Shown in pieces: positions 9,368-18,605 of a stretch of 64,000 nucleotides of DNA (the first letter of the stretch is position 1; every line of letters starts with the position of its first letter). The position numbers were made by a program, and so were the translations under genes. The stretch spans positions 1,058,897-1,122,896 of the forward strand of contig NZ_NIBV01000001.1 of NCBI RefSeq assembly GCF_002632585.1. Reading direction: 5' to 3'. This stretch comes from Xenorhabdus szentirmaii DSM 16338. GTDB lineage: Bacteria > Pseudomonadota > Gammaproteobacteria > Enterobacterales > Enterobacteriaceae. The notes under the pieces were generated by a model that had not been told where the DNA came from, made no database searches, and saw only the letters and a list, made by a program, of their open reading frames with translations.

Positions 9368-10339
9368 TCAGCGCCCCTCATTTTTTGCCAGACGCATAAT
9401 CATCAGTTTTGATAATGCCAATACAATAAAGGTAATCACAAATAGGATAAGCCCCAACTCCATCAATGCCGCGGTATGCAGGCCGGATTCCGCTTCCGCG
9501 AATTCATTCGCCAGCGCAGAAGTGATGCTGTTGCCCGGCATGTACAGGGACAGACTGTCAAGTTGGTAGGTGTTGCCGATAATGAAGGTGACGGCCATTG
9601 TTTCACCCAGCGCCCTGCCAAGCCCCAGCATGACACCGCCAATGACACCATTTCTGGTGTATGGCAGGACGATATTCCAAATGACTTCCCATGTCGTACA
9701 ACCGATGCCATAGGCAGACTCTTTCATCATGACAGGGGTCCGCTCAAACACATCGCGCATGACAGAAGCGATGTAGGGAATAATCATGATGGCAAGAATG
9801 ATGCCTGCGGCCAGTATGCCGATACCAAAAGCAGGGCCGGAAAACAGTTCACCGACGATGGGAATACTCGATAGCACATCACCGACGGGTTGCTGGAAAT
9901 GGGTGGCGAACAAAGGGGCAAACACAAACAGCCCCCACATACCGTAAACGATGCTGGGGATCGCTGCCAGAAGCTCGATCGCCACACCCAGGGGACGCTT
10001 CAGCCAGTTCGGTGCCAGCTCTGTCAGAAACAAGGCAATGCCGAAACTGACCGGAACCGCAATAATCAGGGCAATTAATGATGTCATCAATGTGCCATAA
10101 ACAGGCACTAATGCGCCAAACGTATCTGCGGGTGCATCCCAGTCTTTATTCCACAAAAAAGCAAAACCAAATTTTTGGATACTTGGCCAGGACGCAATTA
10201 TCAGAGAAATGATAATGCCTCCGAGCAGGAATAAAGTCAGCAGCGCTGCCAGTCTGACCAGAACGCTGAAAATAATGTCGCCATTTTTGTTTGGTGCCTT
10301 GAATGCCGTTTTACGTTCGGCCATACGCTGAATTCTCAT
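9368..10339 (-). CDS. pstC: Phosphate ABC transporter permease PstC
   Basis: 323 residues, near-identical in layout to E. coli PstC ([32 protein letters not shown] loop around [19 protein letters not shown]). Two starts are possible: ATG 10339 or the in-frame ATG 10324, which would match the E. coli N-terminus better. Neither has a strong ribosome site. A GC-rich hairpin lies just upstream. Confidence 0.93.
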   Translation of the reverse strand: MRIQRMAERKTAFKAPNKNGDIIFSVLVRLAALLTLFLLGGIIISLIIASWPSIQKFGFAFLWNKDWDAPADTFGALVPVYGTLMTSLIALIIAVPVSFGIALFLTELAPNWLKRPLGVAIELLAAIPSIVYGMWGLFVFAPLFATHFQQPVGDVLSSIPIVGELFSGPAFGIGILAAGIILAIMIIPYIASVMRDVFERTPVMMKESAYGIGCTTWEVIWNIVLPYTRNGVIGGVMLGLGRALGETMAVTFIIGNTYQLDSLSLYMPGNSITSALANEFAEAESGLHTAALMELGLILFVITFIVLALSKLMIMRLAKNEGR

Positions 10340-10351
10340 TTTGGGTGATTT

Positions 10352-10367
10352 CCCCCTCGGAAGGGGG
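10352..10367 (-). terminator. GC-rich hairpin between pstS and pstC
   Basis: Six-bp arms CCCCCT / AGGGGG with a 4-nt loop in the 85-nt gap. It probably gives partial termination so that PstS exceeds the membrane subunits. No U-tract. Confidence 0.5.
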
Positions 10368-10424
10368 AGGTTGACAGGGGCTCACATGTCATGCCGGTTC
10401 GTCATGCACACAGGCTGTACGCCA

Positions 10425-11468
10425 TCAATATAGCGGTTTGCCACTGCTATCTTTGACGTTGTTTTTCCATGCCGCACGCACCTGAGTGATGACGTCTTCC
10501 GGCAGAACAGCATAATCCAGATCTTGTGCCGGCTTCTTGCCGTTGCCATACGCCCAGTCAAAGAATTTCAGGACTTCAGTGCCATTGGTGGCATTCGTCA
10601 CCTGCTTGTGGATGAGAATGAATGTTGTGGAGGTGATTGGCCACGCATTTTCAGCTTTTTGATTTGTCAGATCCTGAGCAAAACTCTTGCTCCAGTCCGC
10701 ACCGTTGGCAGCGGCACTAAAGTTTTCGGCGGTAGGGGCGACGATGGCACCATTCGCTGAAACCAGTTTGGTGTATGCGAGGCCATTTTGCTTCGCATAG
10801 GCATATTCAACGTAGCCAATCGAACCCGGCAGGCGCTGGACAAATGCGGCGATACCATCATTGCCTTTGCCACCCAATCCGGTTGGCCATTTGACGGTAG
10901 TGCCGACGCCCACTTTGCTTTTCCACTCAGGGCTCACTTTAGCCAGATAACTGGTGAAAACGTAGGACGTTCCGGAACCGTCTGCACGGCGAACTACCGC
11001 AATGTTTTGATCGGGGAGCTTGAGGTCTGGGTTCAGTTTTGTAATGGCGGGAGCATTCCATTTCTTAATGTTGCCCAGATAGATATCGCCGAGGGTTTTG
11101 CCATCCAGAATTAACTGACCGGACTTAATGCCGGAAATGTTCACTGCCAGCACAATCCCGCCGATCACAGTAGGGAACTGAAACAGGCCATCCTGCGCCA
11201 ATTTGGCGTCAGGCAATGGGGCATCTGACGCACCAAAATCCACTGTGTTTGCAATGATTTGCTTTACCCCACCCGAAGAGCCGATACCTTGGTAATTGAT
11301 TTTATTGCCTGTTTCTTTTTGGTAGGAATCTGCCCATTTGGTATATACCGGTGCGGGAAATGTTGCACCTGCTCCCGTCAAGCTGGTAGCTGCATATGAA
11401 GACAGGGATGCCATGGCAAATACAGCGGCCATAATACTTGTTACGGTGGTGGTACGCATTGATTTCAT
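10425..11468 (-). CDS. pstS: Periplasmic phosphate-binding protein PstS
   Basis: 347 residues, the same size as E. coli PstS. A signal peptide (residues 1-26, cleaved after SSYA) precedes the phosphate-binding fold; the binding loops [27 protein letters not shown] and [12 protein letters not shown] are present. It is first gene of the operon, reached through a leader of about 200 nt from a Pho-box promoter located in the end of envZ. Confidence 0.95.
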   Translation of the reverse strand: MKSMRTTTVTSIMAAVFAMASLSSYAATSLTGAGATFPAPVYTKWADSYQKETGNKINYQGIGSSGGVKQIIANTVDFGASDAPLPDAKLAQDGLFQFPTVIGGIVLAVNISGIKSGQLILDGKTLGDIYLGNIKKWNAPAITKLNPDLKLPDQNIAVVRRADGSGTSYVFTSYLAKVSPEWKSKVGVGTTVKWPTGLGGKGNDGIAAFVQRLPGSIGYVEYAYAKQNGLAYTKLVSANGAIVAPTAENFSAAANGADWSKSFAQDLTNQKAENAWPITSTTFILIHKQVTNATNGTEVLKFFDWAYGNGKKPAQDLDYAVLPEDVITQVRAAWKNNVKDSSGKPLY

Positions 11469-11683
11469 ACATCCTCCTACAGGGATACATATACCTGTCG
11501 TCTTTCAGGCCGCAGCTTCATTGACTCTATTCAGCCCCATCACATCACGGTCTATGTTGTTGCGGCTTTCGATTTGTCACGGTGCTGCAACTTGAAATCC
11601 AATGGGTATTTCATTAATTGCAAACACATGTCAGACATCGACAATCAGGTTCAGGTTTTTAGCTAAGAAATGGACTTGAAAGG

Positions 11684-11739
11684 AAAATAGGTAAATTCAG
11701 TGACAGTACAATGTCTATATTATGACATTTTTATGACAG
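11684..11739 (-). promoter_or_regulatory. PhoB-dependent promoter of the pst operon (Pho boxes and -10)
   Basis: On the minus strand 11739-11721 reads CTGTCATA AAA ATGTCATA, a near-consensus Pho box. A second, weaker element ending in ACTGTCAC (to 11700) and a TATTTT -10 box at 11689-11684 follow. The tandem layout and the CCTATTTT end resemble the E. coli pstS promoter. The first box lies inside the envZ reading frame. Confidence 0.85.
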
Positions 11740-12824
11740 GTGCTTTGTAAAGGTGCATATTTTTCGCCCGCTTGTTTTTCATTCATGTACGTTTCATCCA
11801 TGTACGTTTCATCCAATGGAATGTAGGCGCGGAGGGACAGCCCCCGTTTTTCACTTTCGCCCGCTTCAACATATCCTCCGTGAATATCGATGATGCGTTG
11901 GATGATTGCCAGCCCCAGCCCTGTCCCCGGATTATTCAGGAACATGCTATTGCGGATATTATTATTGTGGACATGATGATTGCAGGCATGGCCGGCCTGC
12001 TCTCGCTGCATAAAAGGCTGGAATAAAATAGCGGCTTCTTCTGGCGTCATTCCGGTCCCATTATCCTCCACCTGAAACCAGCCAAATTTCCCTTTTGTAC
12101 CGCTGCTGATCCGGAGCCATCCATTGCCATAACGCAAAGCATTAGTGAACATATTGGACAGAACACGCTGGACAGACAGTTTATTGGCCAGAACCCGGAT
12201 TGGGCGGGAAGATAAGTGATTTTCGACATTCGCCCCGCAGTGTTGTTCTTTCTCAATGACGGCATCAAGCAGCGCATTCAACTCACAATGTACCATTGGC
12301 ACATCCTGACCCGCGCGTTGGTAGTCAATGAATTGATCGATAATGGCATTGCATTCCTCAATGTCCCGATAGATAGATTCCGTGAGAAAATCATCTTTTT
12401 CCCCCATCATTTCCATCGCCAGCCGAATGCGGGTAAGCGGGGTACGCAAATCATGACTCACGCCCGCAATCAACACTGTCCGGGCACTTTCCTGAGCTTT
12501 TAGTTCTGTTGATATCTGGTTGAATGCATTAATCACTGACCGCGTGGCTGGTGCTCCCGTTTCAGGCAGCGGTGCGGTTCTTTTCCCTTGACCGATATCC
12601 ATTGCGGCTTTCTGTATGGCATCGAGTGATCGTTTCTGGACATGGAGATACACACAGAACGCGATAAATACTGACCATGCTGCGGCAAAAACCCCGATAA
12701 AGACAGGGGGGCACACAACGTGGAGCGAGCGGTTTTCTACTGTAACCAATACTTGAGTCACTAAATAACTGACCAGCAGGCAGCCCAATAATATTGCCAG
12801 CGTCAGATACAAAAACTTTTTCAT
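11715..12824 (-). CDS. envZ: Osmosensor histidine kinase EnvZ, short form with altered tail
   Basis: 369 residues. Two membrane helices (about 4-27 and 41-62) are separated by only some 13 residues, so the roughly 110-residue periplasmic domain of E. coli EnvZ is absent. Then come HAMP, the DHp with His124 (VSHDLRTPL), N box ([10 protein letters not shown]), G1 (VEDNGTGM), F (LFQPFM) and G2 (GTGLGLAI). Between F and G2 there is an extra His/Asn-rich stretch of about 17 residues in the ATP lid. The C-terminal extension carries a duplicated DETYM unit, and the last residues (CHKNVII) are encoded by the pst Pho box. It overlaps ompR by 4 nt. It phosphorylates and dephosphorylates OmpR. Confidence 0.93.
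   Translation of the reverse strand: MKKFLYLTLAILLGCLLVSYLVTQVLVTVENRSLHVVCPPVFIGVFAAAWSVFIAFCVYLHVQKRSLDAIQKAAMDIGQGKRTAPLPETGAPATRSVINAFNQISTELKAQESARTVLIAGVSHDLRTPLTRIRLAMEMMGEKDDFLTESIYRDIEECNAIIDQFIDYQRAGQDVPMVHCELNALLDAVIEKEQHCGANVENHLSSRPIRVLANKLSVQRVLSNMFTNALRYGNGWLRISSGTKGKFGWFQVEDNGTGMTPEEAAILFQPFMQREQAGHACNHHVHNNNIRNSMFLNNPGTGLGLAIIQRIIDIHGGYVEAGESEKRGLSLRAYIPLDETYMDETYMNEKQAGEKYAPLQSTCHKNVII
11784..11813. repeat. Two perfect 15-bp tandem copies in the envZ 3' end
   Basis: CATGTACGTTTCATC occurs twice head to tail and encodes the repeated DETYM in the EnvZ tail. The in-frame length keeps the reading frame. Confidence 0.9.
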
Positions 12825-13540
12825 ACCTGATTTCCGTCAGGCACAAAAACATACCCCAAGCCCCAGACTGTCTGAATATAGCGGGGATGGGCCGGATCTT
12901 CTTCAATCAGGCGACGCAAGCGGGAAACTTGTACATCAATGGAGCGCTCCGTGGCACCATATTCCCTTCCCCGGGCCAGATTCATTAATTTATCCCGTGA
13001 CAATGGTTTGCGGGGATGGGAAACCAGCACTTTCAATACAGAGAATTCACCACTGGTCAGCGGCAGTAATTCATCGTGGTGGAACATTTCGCGCGTGCCG
13101 AGATCCAGTTTAAATTTTCCGAATTTGATCACCGCATCTTCCGGTGTCGGCACTCCTGGCAACTCATAAGTCTGGCGGCGGAGGACCGCCCGAATGCGTG
13201 CCAGTAGTTCACGCGGGTTAAATGGCTTGGCGAGGTAATCATCAGCGCCGATTTCAAGGCCCACGATGCGATCAACTTCTTCTCCTTTTGCGGAGATCAT
13301 GATGATAGGGATTGGGTTTTGCTGGCTTCTCAGCCTGCGGCAAATGGATAGCCCGTCTTCGCCCGGCAACATTAAGTCCAAGATAATTAGCTGGATCGTT
13401 TCTCTGGCCAACAAACGGTCCATCTGCTCTCCGTTTGCAACGCTGCGGACTTGAAAGCCCTGCTCGGATAAATACCGTTCCAACAGCGCCCGCAAACGCA
13501 TATCATCATCAACAACAAGGATCTTATAACTCTCTTGCAT
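12821..13540 (-). CDS. ompR: Response regulator OmpR
   Basis: 239 residues, the same length as in E. coli. The receiver domain has the acidic pair (VVDDDMRLR), the phospho-acceptor Asp55 in [11 protein letters not shown], and Lys in [10 protein letters not shown]. The C-terminal winged helix (residues 135-236) includes [14 protein letters not shown] and the recognition helix [16 protein letters not shown]. With EnvZ it controls porin genes and, in Xenorhabdus, motility and exoenzymes (recalled, not seen). It is first gene of the operon, overlapping envZ by 4 nt. Confidence 0.96.
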   Translation of the reverse strand: MQESYKILVVDDDMRLRALLERYLSEQGFQVRSVANGEQMDRLLARETIQLIILDLMLPGEDGLSICRRLRSQQNPIPIIMISAKGEEVDRIVGLEIGADDYLAKPFNPRELLARIRAVLRRQTYELPGVPTPEDAVIKFGKFKLDLGTREMFHHDELLPLTSGEFSVLKVLVSHPRKPLSRDKLMNLARGREYGATERSIDVQVSRLRRLIEEDPAHPRYIQTVWGLGYVFVPDGNQV

Positions 13541-13714
13541 GTTTCAGCTCCCAAGATGCTCCATGCCTGTAATATCCATTACGCTTACAGAAAACCCATA
13601 ATACAATAGAGAATAACCGCATGTATTTTAAAGCTATTTGAAGAATTAACAATCATCGCTTATGTTTCAGTTTTCTGTCCTTGTTTTTCATTCGGTATTT
13701 CTCAGCACTGAAAT

Positions 13715-14197
13715 TTACGTCAAAGCCTGATAGCTGATTTCCAGTATCCAATAAGTCACTGTGCCATTGGGTGTCATCACCGAAACTTCATCATCAACCT
13801 GCTTGCCCAGTAGCGCCCTTGCCACAGGAGAATCAATGGAGATCCACTTTTTGGCAGGCTCGAACTCATCCGGCCCTACCAGACGAAAAATGTGTTCTTC
13901 GGCATTTTCATTTTCGACTTTGACCCATGCACCAAAAAAAACTTTTCCCTCTTGACGTGGATCGGCATCAACAATTTTTAGAATATCAAGTCGCTTGGAT
14001 AAAAACCGTACACGACGGTCAATTTCTCTTAATCTTTTTTTGCCATAAATGTATTCGGCATTTTCTGAGCGATCACCCAGCGCGGCAGCATCTGAAACAG
14101 CCTGAGTGACTTGGGGGCGTTCTATTTTCCACAGGTATTTCAGCTCCTGATCAAGCGCATGCCAGCCTTCCCGGGTAATATAGTTACTCTTGGCCAT
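13715..14197 (-). CDS. greB: Transcript cleavage factor GreB
   Basis: 160 residues (E. coli 158). It has an N-terminal coiled coil with the acidic tip LGDRSENAEYIYGKKRLREID, which enters the RNA polymerase secondary channel, and a C-terminal FKBP-like domain with VARALLGKQVDDEV. The tip D and E residues needed for backtracked-RNA cleavage are present. The gene lies upstream of ompR on the same strand; in E. coli, from memory, greB is divergent from ompR and co-directional with tex, so a local inversion is likely. Confidence 0.95.
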   Translation of the reverse strand: MAKSNYITREGWHALDQELKYLWKIERPQVTQAVSDAAALGDRSENAEYIYGKKRLREIDRRVRFLSKRLDILKIVDADPRQEGKVFFGAWVKVENENAEEHIFRLVGPDEFEPAKKWISIDSPVARALLGKQVDDEVSVMTPNGTVTYWILEISYQALT

Positions 14198-14243
14198 AAA
14201 AAACTCACTTGAAAAAAGATAATTAATGGCGGAGTACTATACC

Positions 14244-14307
14244 TTAACCAGAAAGAATCTTAATCAGAAAGAATCTTAATCAGAAAACGCCTTAATCAGA
14301 AAGATAT
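14244..14307. repeat. Tandem repeat, four 16-bp units in the greB-tex gap
   Basis: Units TTAAYCAGAAAGAATC start at 14244, 14260, 14276 and 14292. The first two are nearly perfect and the last two diverge at their ends. The block sits between divergent genes. The rest of the 298-nt gap holds nothing else I can name. Confidence 0.85.
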
Positions 14308-14495
14308 TCGATGAATTCTGTCGCAACATGACTGAAATATCGCGCTAAACTGGAAATTATCGCGCTCAACACGTATATAATGGAGCCAGTTTGAAACATG
14401 CCGATATTATTTCAGTTGAAATTTGATCTTATCAGGCACTGTCTGATGATGTTCCGGATATCTACAGACACCAGGAAAGTTGAAGAAAACAAACC

Positions 14496-16859
14496 ATGAA
14501 TGAATCTTTAAGCCGAATCATTGCCGGTGAGCTACAGGCTCAACCACAGCAAGTCCTAGCTGCCATCACTCTACTTGATGAGGGAAACACGGTTCCCTTC
14601 ATTGCCCGTTATCGTAAAGAGGTGACGGGGGGCCTGGATGATACCCAACTCCGCCAGCTCGAAAATCGCCTTGGTTACCTGCGCGAACTCTCCAGTCGCC
14701 GCCAGACTATTCTGAAATCCATTGAGGAGCAGGGGAAGTTAACTGTTGAGCTCGAGAACGCCATTAACGCTACGCTGAGCAAAACGGAACTGGAAGACTT
14801 ATATCTGCCTTATAAACCTAAGCGTCGCACCCGTGGGCAAACGGCCATTGAAGCCGGATTGGAGCCTTTGGCTGATTTGCTGTGGCAAGAACCACAACAA
14901 GAGCCGGAGCTGGCGGCTGCCGCTTATGTTGACGCTGACAAAGGCGTTGCGGATACCAAGGCGGCACTGGATGGTGCACGTTATATCCTGATGGAGCGTT
15001 TTGCCGAAGATGCGACGCTGCTGGCGAAAGTACGTGAATACCTGTGGAAAAATGCCCACTTGGTATCCAAAGTGATTGAAGGTAAAGAAGAAGAGGGTGC
15101 TAAATTCAGCGACTACTTCGACCATCATGAAGCCATCACCGCCGTTCCTTCTCACCGTGCCCTTGCCATGTATCGAGGCCGCAATGAAGGGATCTTGCAA
15201 TTGTCCCTGAATGCGGACCCGCAATTTGAGGAAGCACCGAAAGAGAGCCATTGCGAACAAATTATTGCTGACCACCTTAATCTGCGTCTGAACAATGCAC
15301 CGGCAGACAGCTGGCGCAAAGCAGTGGTGAGCTGGACATGGCGAATCAAGGTGCTGATGCATCTGGAAACCGAGTTGATGGGCACACTGCGCGAGAAAGC
15401 CGAAGAGGAGGCCATCAACGTATTCGCCCGTAACCTGCACGACCTGATGATGGCAGCGCCTGCCGGAATGCGTGTGACAATGGGTCTTGATCCGGGCTTG
15501 CGTACCGGGGTAAAAGTCGCCGTTGTTGATGCAACCGGCAAACTTATCGCTACCGATACCATTTACCCACATACGGGACAGGAAAATAAAGCGGCTGCCG
15601 CCGTTGCTGCCTTGTGTACCAAGCATCAAGTAGAACTGGTTGCAATTGGCAATGGTACAGCTTCCCGTGAAACAGAACGTTTCTTTGCCAACGTCCAGAA
15701 ACAGTATCCTGATGTGACTGCACAGAAAGTGGTGGTCAGCGAAGCGGGAGCATCTGTCTATTCCGCCTCTGAACTGGCAGCACAGGAATTCCCTGATTTG
15801 GATGTTTCCCTGCGTGGCGCTGTTTCCATTGCCCGCCGTTTGCAAGATCCACTGGCAGAACTGGTGAAAATTGAGCCTAAATCTATCGGTGTGGGCCAAT
15901 ACCAGCATGATGTCAGCCAGACTCTGCTTGCGAAAAAACTGGATGCAGTTGTCGAGGATTGTGTTAACGGCGTCGGTGTTGACCTGAACACCGCTTCCGT
16001 AGCCTTGTTAACCCGTGTTGCGGGTCTGAGCCGCACCGTTGCCCAGAATATCGTTAACTGGCGTGATGAGAATGGTCGCTTCGGTAATCGTGGCCAATTG
16101 TTGAAAGTCAGTCGCCTGGGGCCAAAAGCTTTCCTGCAATGTGCGGGCTTCCTGCGCATCAACCACGGCGATAACCCTCTGGATGCCTCAACCGTTCACC
16201 CTGAAGCTTATCCGGTTGTTGAAAAGATCCTGACAACCACAGAACAAACGTTGTCTGAATTAATGGGCAATCCTGCGAACCTGCGTAATCTGAACGCTCA
16301 GGATTTCACGACGGAAAAATTCGGTATCCCGACCGTCACGGATATTCTGAAAGAATTGGAAAAACCGGGTCGCGATCCTCGTCCTGAATTCAAGACGGCC
16401 ACATTTACTGATGGCGTTGAAACCATGAATGACCTGCAAACAGGCATGATTCTGGAAGGTACAGTCACGAACGTGACTAATTTCGGTGCATTTGTTGACA
16501 TTGGTGTTCATCAGGACGGTTTGGTGCATATCTCTTCCCTGTCTGATCGCTTTGTAGAAGATCCGCACGCTATTGTGAAAACAGGCGATATCGTGAAAGT
16601 GAAGGTCATGGATGTTGACCTGAACCGTAAACGCATTGCATTGACTATGCGCCTTGATGAACAGCCCGGCGAAACAGCGGCACGTCGCGGTGGTTCTCAG
16701 GGGGGGCATCGTCAGGAACAGCGTCATGGTAACAACCGCAACGGCAATGGCAATGGTAATGGAAAAGGCCGCCATCATTCCCGCTCTTCAGGTTCTGCGC
16801 CTTTGGCGAACAGCGCAATGAGTGATGCATTGGCTGCCGCATTCGGCAAAAAACGTTAA
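14496..16859 (+). CDS. tex: Tex/YhgF RNA-binding transcription accessory protein
   Basis: 787 residues. N-terminal Tex helical region (residues 1-190), a YqgF/RNase H-like domain near residues 325-450 ([17 protein letters not shown]), a helix-hairpin-helix segment ([23 protein letters not shown]), and a C-terminal S1 domain at about 650-722 ([21 protein letters not shown]). The tail after S1 is Gly/Asn/Arg-rich with an NGNGNGNG run, probably a flexible RNA-contacting end. The role in transcription and in virulence-gene expression in some pathogens is known only in outline. It is divergent from greB and followed by a perfect-stem hairpin. Confidence 0.95.
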   Translation: MNESLSRIIAGELQAQPQQVLAAITLLDEGNTVPFIARYRKEVTGGLDDTQLRQLENRLGYLRELSSRRQTILKSIEEQGKLTVELENAINATLSKTELEDLYLPYKPKRRTRGQTAIEAGLEPLADLLWQEPQQEPELAAAAYVDADKGVADTKAALDGARYILMERFAEDATLLAKVREYLWKNAHLVSKVIEGKEEEGAKFSDYFDHHEAITAVPSHRALAMYRGRNEGILQLSLNADPQFEEAPKESHCEQIIADHLNLRLNNAPADSWRKAVVSWTWRIKVLMHLETELMGTLREKAEEEAINVFARNLHDLMMAAPAGMRVTMGLDPGLRTGVKVAVVDATGKLIATDTIYPHTGQENKAAAAVAALCTKHQVELVAIGNGTASRETERFFANVQKQYPDVTAQKVVVSEAGASVYSASELAAQEFPDLDVSLRGAVSIARRLQDPLAELVKIEPKSIGVGQYQHDVSQTLLAKKLDAVVEDCVNGVGVDLNTASVALLTRVAGLSRTVAQNIVNWRDENGRFGNRGQLLKVSRLGPKAFLQCAGFLRINHGDNPLDASTVHPEAYPVVEKILTTTEQTLSELMGNPANLRNLNAQDFTTEKFGIPTVTDILKELEKPGRDPRPEFKTATFTDGVETMNDLQTGMILEGTVTNVTNFGAFVDIGVHQDGLVHISSLSDRFVEDPHAIVKTGDIVKVKVMDVDLNRKRIALTMRLDEQPGETAARRGGSQGGHRQEQRHGNNRNGNGNGNGKGRHHSRSSGSAPLANSAMSDALAAAFGKKR

Positions 16860-16875
16860 TCTTAATTGATTGATG

Positions 16876-16905
16876 ACTGAACTGGCTCAATCGGGCCAGT
16901 TCAGT
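16876..16905 (+). terminator. Stem-loop after tex
   Basis: Perfect 11-bp arms (ACTGAACTGGC / GCCAGTTCAGT) with an 8-nt loop, 17 nt beyond the tex stop. No U-tract, so termination strength is uncertain. Confidence 0.6.
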
Positions 16906-17006
16906 ATTCGCGGCGCTATTTCTGTCTTTATTCCGGCATGGGATGTCATTATCTGCATATCAGTCTTATGTCCATTGAGTATACTTTTTAAACTATTTAA
17001 AATTAT

Positions 17007-17038
17007 TTGTGATAATTAATTTAAATTAATTATCACAA
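17007..17038. repeat. Perfect 32-bp palindrome in the gap after tex
   Basis: 16-bp arms with no spacer, reading TTGTGATAATTAATTT and its reverse complement, centred between 17022 and 17023. The gap from tex to the next gene is about 500 nt and otherwise AT-rich and featureless. It could be a regulator site for the downstream gene, 340 nt away, or a cruciform-prone element. Confidence 0.85.
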
Positions 17039-17376
17039 CAGGGAAAATGAAATCCATCATTTTTCTGTCTGATAAAAACCATAAAATTCATGATGATGAC
17101 TTTATTTATTTCCAGCTTTATAAATTTCAGTATTAATGATAACCTCTGACTATTCCTGAAAATAACCTGTATAATTCGTTTTGCAATAAATCCATTAGTA
17201 AAAAGAAGTCATTGAATAATATAGAAATACAACTAACTGACATGTTCTTTATCCCGTCTGTATGACATGATGCTTATTTTATCCCTTATAATTTCAATGT
17301 GTTGCATTAAGGTTCTAATAGGTGATTGAAATATAAAGGATATAAAGAACATATTCACACTGTTGAGGAACAAGTG

Positions 17377-17907
17377 ATGAACAAATATGTCCAAAGCAGT
17401 TTTGATTTACTCAGCAATATTCGTTTTTTCAATCTTTCTACCCATAACCCAGATGCGGATTCGGTCTGGTCATCAACCATGTTTTATATTCCGCAATACA
17501 ACCCACTCAAATTGATTTGGTATTCAAAGCAACATACCCGGCATTCGCAAGAACTGAAGATTAACCCCCGTGTCAGCGGTACAATCTACAGCAGCCAAGT
17601 TCTGCCTGATTTATCGCTGGATCTGGCAGGCTCTCAATTTGTTGGCTATGCTCGTCAGGTACCTGATGAACAGCTACAGGAAACATATGATTACTTCTTC
17701 CTGAAAACTTTCCCTGATGAAAATGTCCGCAAGAAAAATGCGCGCCCTATCAGTGACTATCAGGGAAATGCGGAACGCCGTTTCTATGAATTGGAGATAC
17801 AGGCGTGGTGGGTATACGATTCGGACGCCTGGAGTCTTCATAAAGATGATGATCGTGTTCAGGTGCCATTGAGTGAGCTGCTTGTCCCTCCAACATTGAG
17901 TGAATAA
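17377..17907 (+). CDS. Pyridoxamine-phosphate-oxidase-like flavin protein (YhbP-like)
   Basis: 176 residues from the ATG at 17377, which has GAGGA seven bases upstream; the open frame reaches 17326 without a better start. The core strand pattern (LSTHNPDADSVWSSTMFYIP, LIWYSKQHTRHSQELKINPRVSGTIYSS) resembles the split-barrel FMN-binding fold of the PNPOx/YhbP group, in which a free protein dimer binds flavin or haem. Substrate and reaction are unknown. The gene is single, followed by a hairpin. Family assignment is by eye and moderate. Confidence 0.6.
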   Translation: MNKYVQSSFDLLSNIRFFNLSTHNPDADSVWSSTMFYIPQYNPLKLIWYSKQHTRHSQELKINPRVSGTIYSSQVLPDLSLDLAGSQFVGYARQVPDEQLQETYDYFFLKTFPDENVRKKNARPISDYQGNAERRFYELEIQAWWVYDSDAWSLHKDDDRVQVPLSELLVPPTLSE

Positions 17908-17962
17908 TAAAATGTGAATGAAAATAAATAATCATTCGAAAAATTAATGAAAATATAAAAAT

Positions 17963-17995
17963 CAACAAGCCCTGCTTATTATGTAGGGCTTGTTG
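17963..17995 (+). terminator. Stem-loop after the flavin-protein gene
   Basis: Perfect 11-bp arms (CAACAAGCCCT / AGGGCTTGTTG) and an 11-nt loop, 56 nt after the stop. The 330 nt from here to feoA contain the FNR and Fur sites; a 91-codon open frame in this stretch is AT-rich and not credible. Confidence 0.65.
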
Positions 17996-18148
17996 CAATC
18001 ATGCTTTCTATATACTCATCTTTCCTTAATTTTCTATATAATTTTTTATTTCTTATTGTTTTATAAGTTAATATCTTCTTATAAAGAAATTTTTAAAAAT
18101 ATTAAACAATTATCTCAATCATTCATTTTCAATAAAATCACCATTAAT

Positions 18149-18162
18149 TTGATTAATATCAA
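18149..18162. promoter_or_regulatory. FNR site upstream of feoABC
   Basis: TTGATTAATATCAA is a perfect match to the FNR consensus TTGAT-N4-ATCAA, 183 nt upstream of feoA. It is consistent with anaerobic induction of ferrous iron uptake as in E. coli. Confidence 0.75.
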
Positions 18163-18206
18163 TTTGTTTCACCGTGATTCAAGGATAAATAACCAGTATT
18201 GCAACT

Positions 18207-18225
18207 GCATATTATTATCATTAAC
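18207..18225. promoter_or_regulatory. Fur box upstream of feoABC
   Basis: Read on the minus strand, this 19-mer matches the Fur consensus (GATAATGATAATCATTATC) at 14 of 19 positions, counted by hand. It lies between the FNR site and feoA. Confidence 0.65.
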
Positions 18226-18331
18226 AATTGGAATTGAGGGGGTCGTGATACTTTTTTTCTTGTGAATTCCCCTTTATTGAGGATAATAATTCTTATAATC
18301 ACTTATCTTTTCAGTTTTAATGGAGAGTTAT

Positions 18332-18556
18332 ATGGCTCTTATTCCAGAAAGTACGTATAAAATTCTGGGATTTTCTCCAGAAATCAGTCCGGCCTACCGA
18401 CAAAAATTATTGTCCCTTGGTTTGCTGCCCGGCTCAACATTCCAGGTTATTCGTTTCGCTCCATTGGGTGATCCAATACAAATTGAAACACGCAGAGTAA
18501 ATCTGACCCTTCGCAAGCAAGACTTAGAATTTATCCTGTTGCATGAAGATCTCTAG
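18332..18556 (+). CDS. feoA: Ferrous iron transport accessory protein FeoA
   Basis: 74 residues from the ATG at 18332, preceded by GGAGAG; an ATG at 18320 in frame would add four residues and lacks a ribosome site. An SH3-like small cytoplasmic protein with [21 protein letters not shown] and [20 protein letters not shown], close to E. coli FeoA. It is required with FeoB for Fe(II) import; its exact mechanism is unsettled. First gene of feoABC. Confidence 0.95.
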   Translation: MALIPESTYKILGFSPEISPAYRQKLLSLGLLPGSTFQVIRFAPLGDPIQIETRRVNLTLRKQDLEFILLHEDL

Positions 18557-18564
18557 TATCGCCC

Positions 18565-18600
18565 CTTGATTGGCAGACATAGCTTGATTGGCAGACATAG
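18565..18600. repeat. Perfect 18-bp tandem duplication between feoA and feoB
   Basis: CTTGATTGGCAGACATAG occurs twice without spacer (18565-18582 and 18583-18600), directly in front of the feoB start. Confidence 0.95.
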
Positions 18601-18605
18601 AAAGT

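Noticed and set aside
14799..15908. 369-codon open frame on the minus strand
   Set aside because: It is fully antisense to tex, has a His/Cys/Gln-rich composition typical of a shadow frame, and shows no family pattern.
17990..18265. 91-codon frame upstream of feoA
   Set aside because: Very AT-rich, no ribosome site, and it overlaps the FNR and Fur sites.
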